Positions 63,015 to 64,000 of a stretch of 64,000 bases of DNA are shown one piece after another. The notes beneath the pieces were generated by a model, which was given only the letters and a program-made list of their open reading frames with translations, searched no databases and had not been told where the DNA came from. The stretch comes from Parashewanella sp049608225 (GTDB lineage: Bacteria; Pseudomonadota; Gammaproteobacteria; Enterobacterales; Shewanellaceae), in NCBI GenBank assembly GCA_049608225.1, contig JBMYXI010000001.1, positions 62,001-126,000 on the forward strand, written 5' to 3'. Both the position numbers and the translations under genes were made by a program. Position 1 is the first letter of the stretch, and the number at the start of each line of letters is the position of its first letter.

Positions 63015-63465
63015 CACTTCTATTACATCGATTTCATCTCTAAAACGCCAGCAAGGTAGCTTGTTGGTGCTAGGCATTTTCGTATTAACTGTGATGTTTT
63101 TACTAGCCGCATCGCTGATCACAGTGTCCGACCAAGAAGATACCGCACTTTCACAAGAAATTTGGGGAACCCGAGCACTGCTTGCCGCCAACAGTGGTGC
63201 TGATGCAGCACTAGCAAGGTTATTTCCACCGAACGCTGCCCCCGCTAGCAATTGCGATCCAATCAACAATGCTCCTATAAACAAAAGCTGGACACCACCC
63301 ACCATCAATAGCTTTCGTGGTTGTCGGGTTACTCTTGAATGCACTATGTTTGAAGATCCAACACAAACACCAACGCCACAGCAATATCGCATTACCAGCA
63401 AAGCAATCTGTGAATTAGGCAATTTACGCGTCAGCCGACAAGTTGAAGTGATGGCGAAAGATTAA
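63004..63465 (+). CDS. mshP: MSHA biogenesis protein MshP (PilX-like)
   Basis: Protein of 153 aa with a pilin-like helix RQQGSLLVLGIFVLTVMFLL (G/S site) and AANSGADAALARLFP, typical of PilX/MshP. Cysteines (SNCDPI, RGCRVTLEC, AICELG) in the domain. The ATG at 63004 overlaps mshO by 11 bp, with AGGTG upstream; the frame extending to 62938 is a shadow in mshO. Confidence 0.88.
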   Translation: MSPNTSITSISSLKRQQGSLLVLGIFVLTVMFLLAASLITVSDQEDTALSQEIWGTRALLAANSGADAALARLFPPNAAPASNCDPINNAPINKSWTPPTINSFRGCRVTLECTMFEDPTQTPTPQQYRITSKAICELGNLRVSRQVEVMAKD

Positions 63466-64000
63466 TGAAAAAGATGATGAGATTAATAAGTGAAACCCAT
63501 TTGAATAATAAAAGACTTGTAGCTATTTGCTTAAGCCTATTTTTATTGTTGCCCTTATTCGCCCACGCCGAAGATGTGGAAGATTGGTTACAATTTGGTG
63601 AAAGCCAATCACTAGCAACCAGTAATTCTTATCGCCCTATCACTGTTACCTTTGATAAAGCCTTTCCTGCTGGGGTTACGCCACTGATCTTTATTACCCC
63701 AACCATAAGCAGTAATAACCCCGAAAACAATGATGGTCCAGCGTCAATATTCATCACCAATGTCACCAATCAAGGGTTCACTTGGATCCAAAGAGAGCCA
63801 CCGACTTCTCGTAATCGAAATTACATTCGCTCGCAAATCATGCAAAACGTCCATTGGTTGGCAATAACGGAAGGGGAACATACCTTAACCTCAGACGTGC
63901 AATTAGCGGCATTTTCTGTTCAAACTCGCCGAGCAACCAATTTGAATATCTTTGATTCCAGTTGGGAACAAGTTGCCAACGATGTCAATTTATATGATGT
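63465..64000 (+). CDS. mshQ: MSHA surface protein MshQ (3' part outside window)
   Basis: Open frame of 178 codons running to the window edge. Signal peptide (LVAICLSLFLLLPLFAHA) and a beta-rich start with WLQFGESQSL, PLIFITPT and TNVTNQGFTWIQREPP. This looks like an H-type lectin or adhesin-like domain, as at the start of MshQ, which is over 1000 aa in relatives. Starts one base into the mshP stop. A large surface component of the pilus system. Confidence 0.85.
   Translation, partial: MKKMMRLISETHLNNKRLVAICLSLFLLLPLFAHAEDVEDWLQFGESQSLATSNSYRPITVTFDKAFPAGVTPLIFITPTISSNNPENNDGPASIFITNVTNQGFTWIQREPPTSRNRNYIRSQIMQNVHWLAITEGEHTLTSDVQLAAFSVQTRRATNLNIFDSSWEQVANDVNLYD

Noticed and set aside
1..64000. 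CRISPR arrays, tRNA or rRNA genes
   Set aside because: No regularly spaced direct repeats and no cloverleaf with GTTCRA-type arms recognised in the intergenic regions.

Overview
The window reads as a chromosome segment of a moderately AT-rich marine gammaproteobacterium of the Alteromonadales, most likely Shewanella-like. The grounds are gene content and order: hfq-hflX-hflK-hflC, petABC-sspAB, pepA with divergent lptFG, comM, and a complete MSHA type IV pilus locus in the mshI-to-mshQ order. Several effector-like orphan proteins would suit a host-associated low-G+C member of that family (a Parashewanella-like lineage), but that is only a guess.

Layout. 1-5000, mostly minus strand: a two-gene redox/TPP unit, a Dyp-type heme peroxidase and a cysteine-rich orphan. 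5100-9300: SMI1-like protein, then sspB, sspA and the cytochrome bc1 operon petABC. 9540-18000: hflC, hflK, hflX, hfq, miaA, mutL, amiB, tsaE, a long minus-strand housekeeping block. 18000-21000: POT-family transporter, SEC-C protein, BASS transporter. 21100-24800: accessory genes (secreted leucine-rich L-domain protein, a 646-aa helical-repeat orphan, a 94-aa orphan). 25000-29700: PepSY protein, two-component system and TonB receptor, which look like one uptake locus. 29900-39700: valS and holC, then a ~4.8-kb accessory insertion, then pepA. 39900-48200: lptFG, an endonuclease/phosphatase-fold protein, comM, another orphan and two tandem acyltransferases. 48600-64000: the MSHA pilus locus, with mshQ cut by the window end.

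The most unusual signal is in 33.5-36.6 kb, inside the interval between holC and pepA. Two long structured elements (33636-33876 read on minus, 35336-35631 read on plus) align over their whole length. Where their stems differ in sequence, both arms of the stem change together, while the hairpin loops stay nearly constant. Truncated or mosaic copies lie at 35684-35810 and 36559-36625, and a related two-hairpin cassette sits upstream of valS. The two full copies point away from each other and bracket a single gene for a two-transmembrane coiled-coil protein, a layout like a mobile cassette carrying a defence-type gene. Next to it is a divergent pair of secreted paralogous proteins and an extra signal peptidase.

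Working together: the petABC gene products form the respiratory bc1 complex; HflK/HflC modulate the FtsH protease; the lptFG products export LPS; MshI, MshI2, MshJ, MshK and MshL form the pilus alignment and secretin complex, MshE and MshG are motor and platform, MshB, MshA, MshC, MshD, MshO and MshP are pilins or minor pilins, and MshQ is the large surface component.
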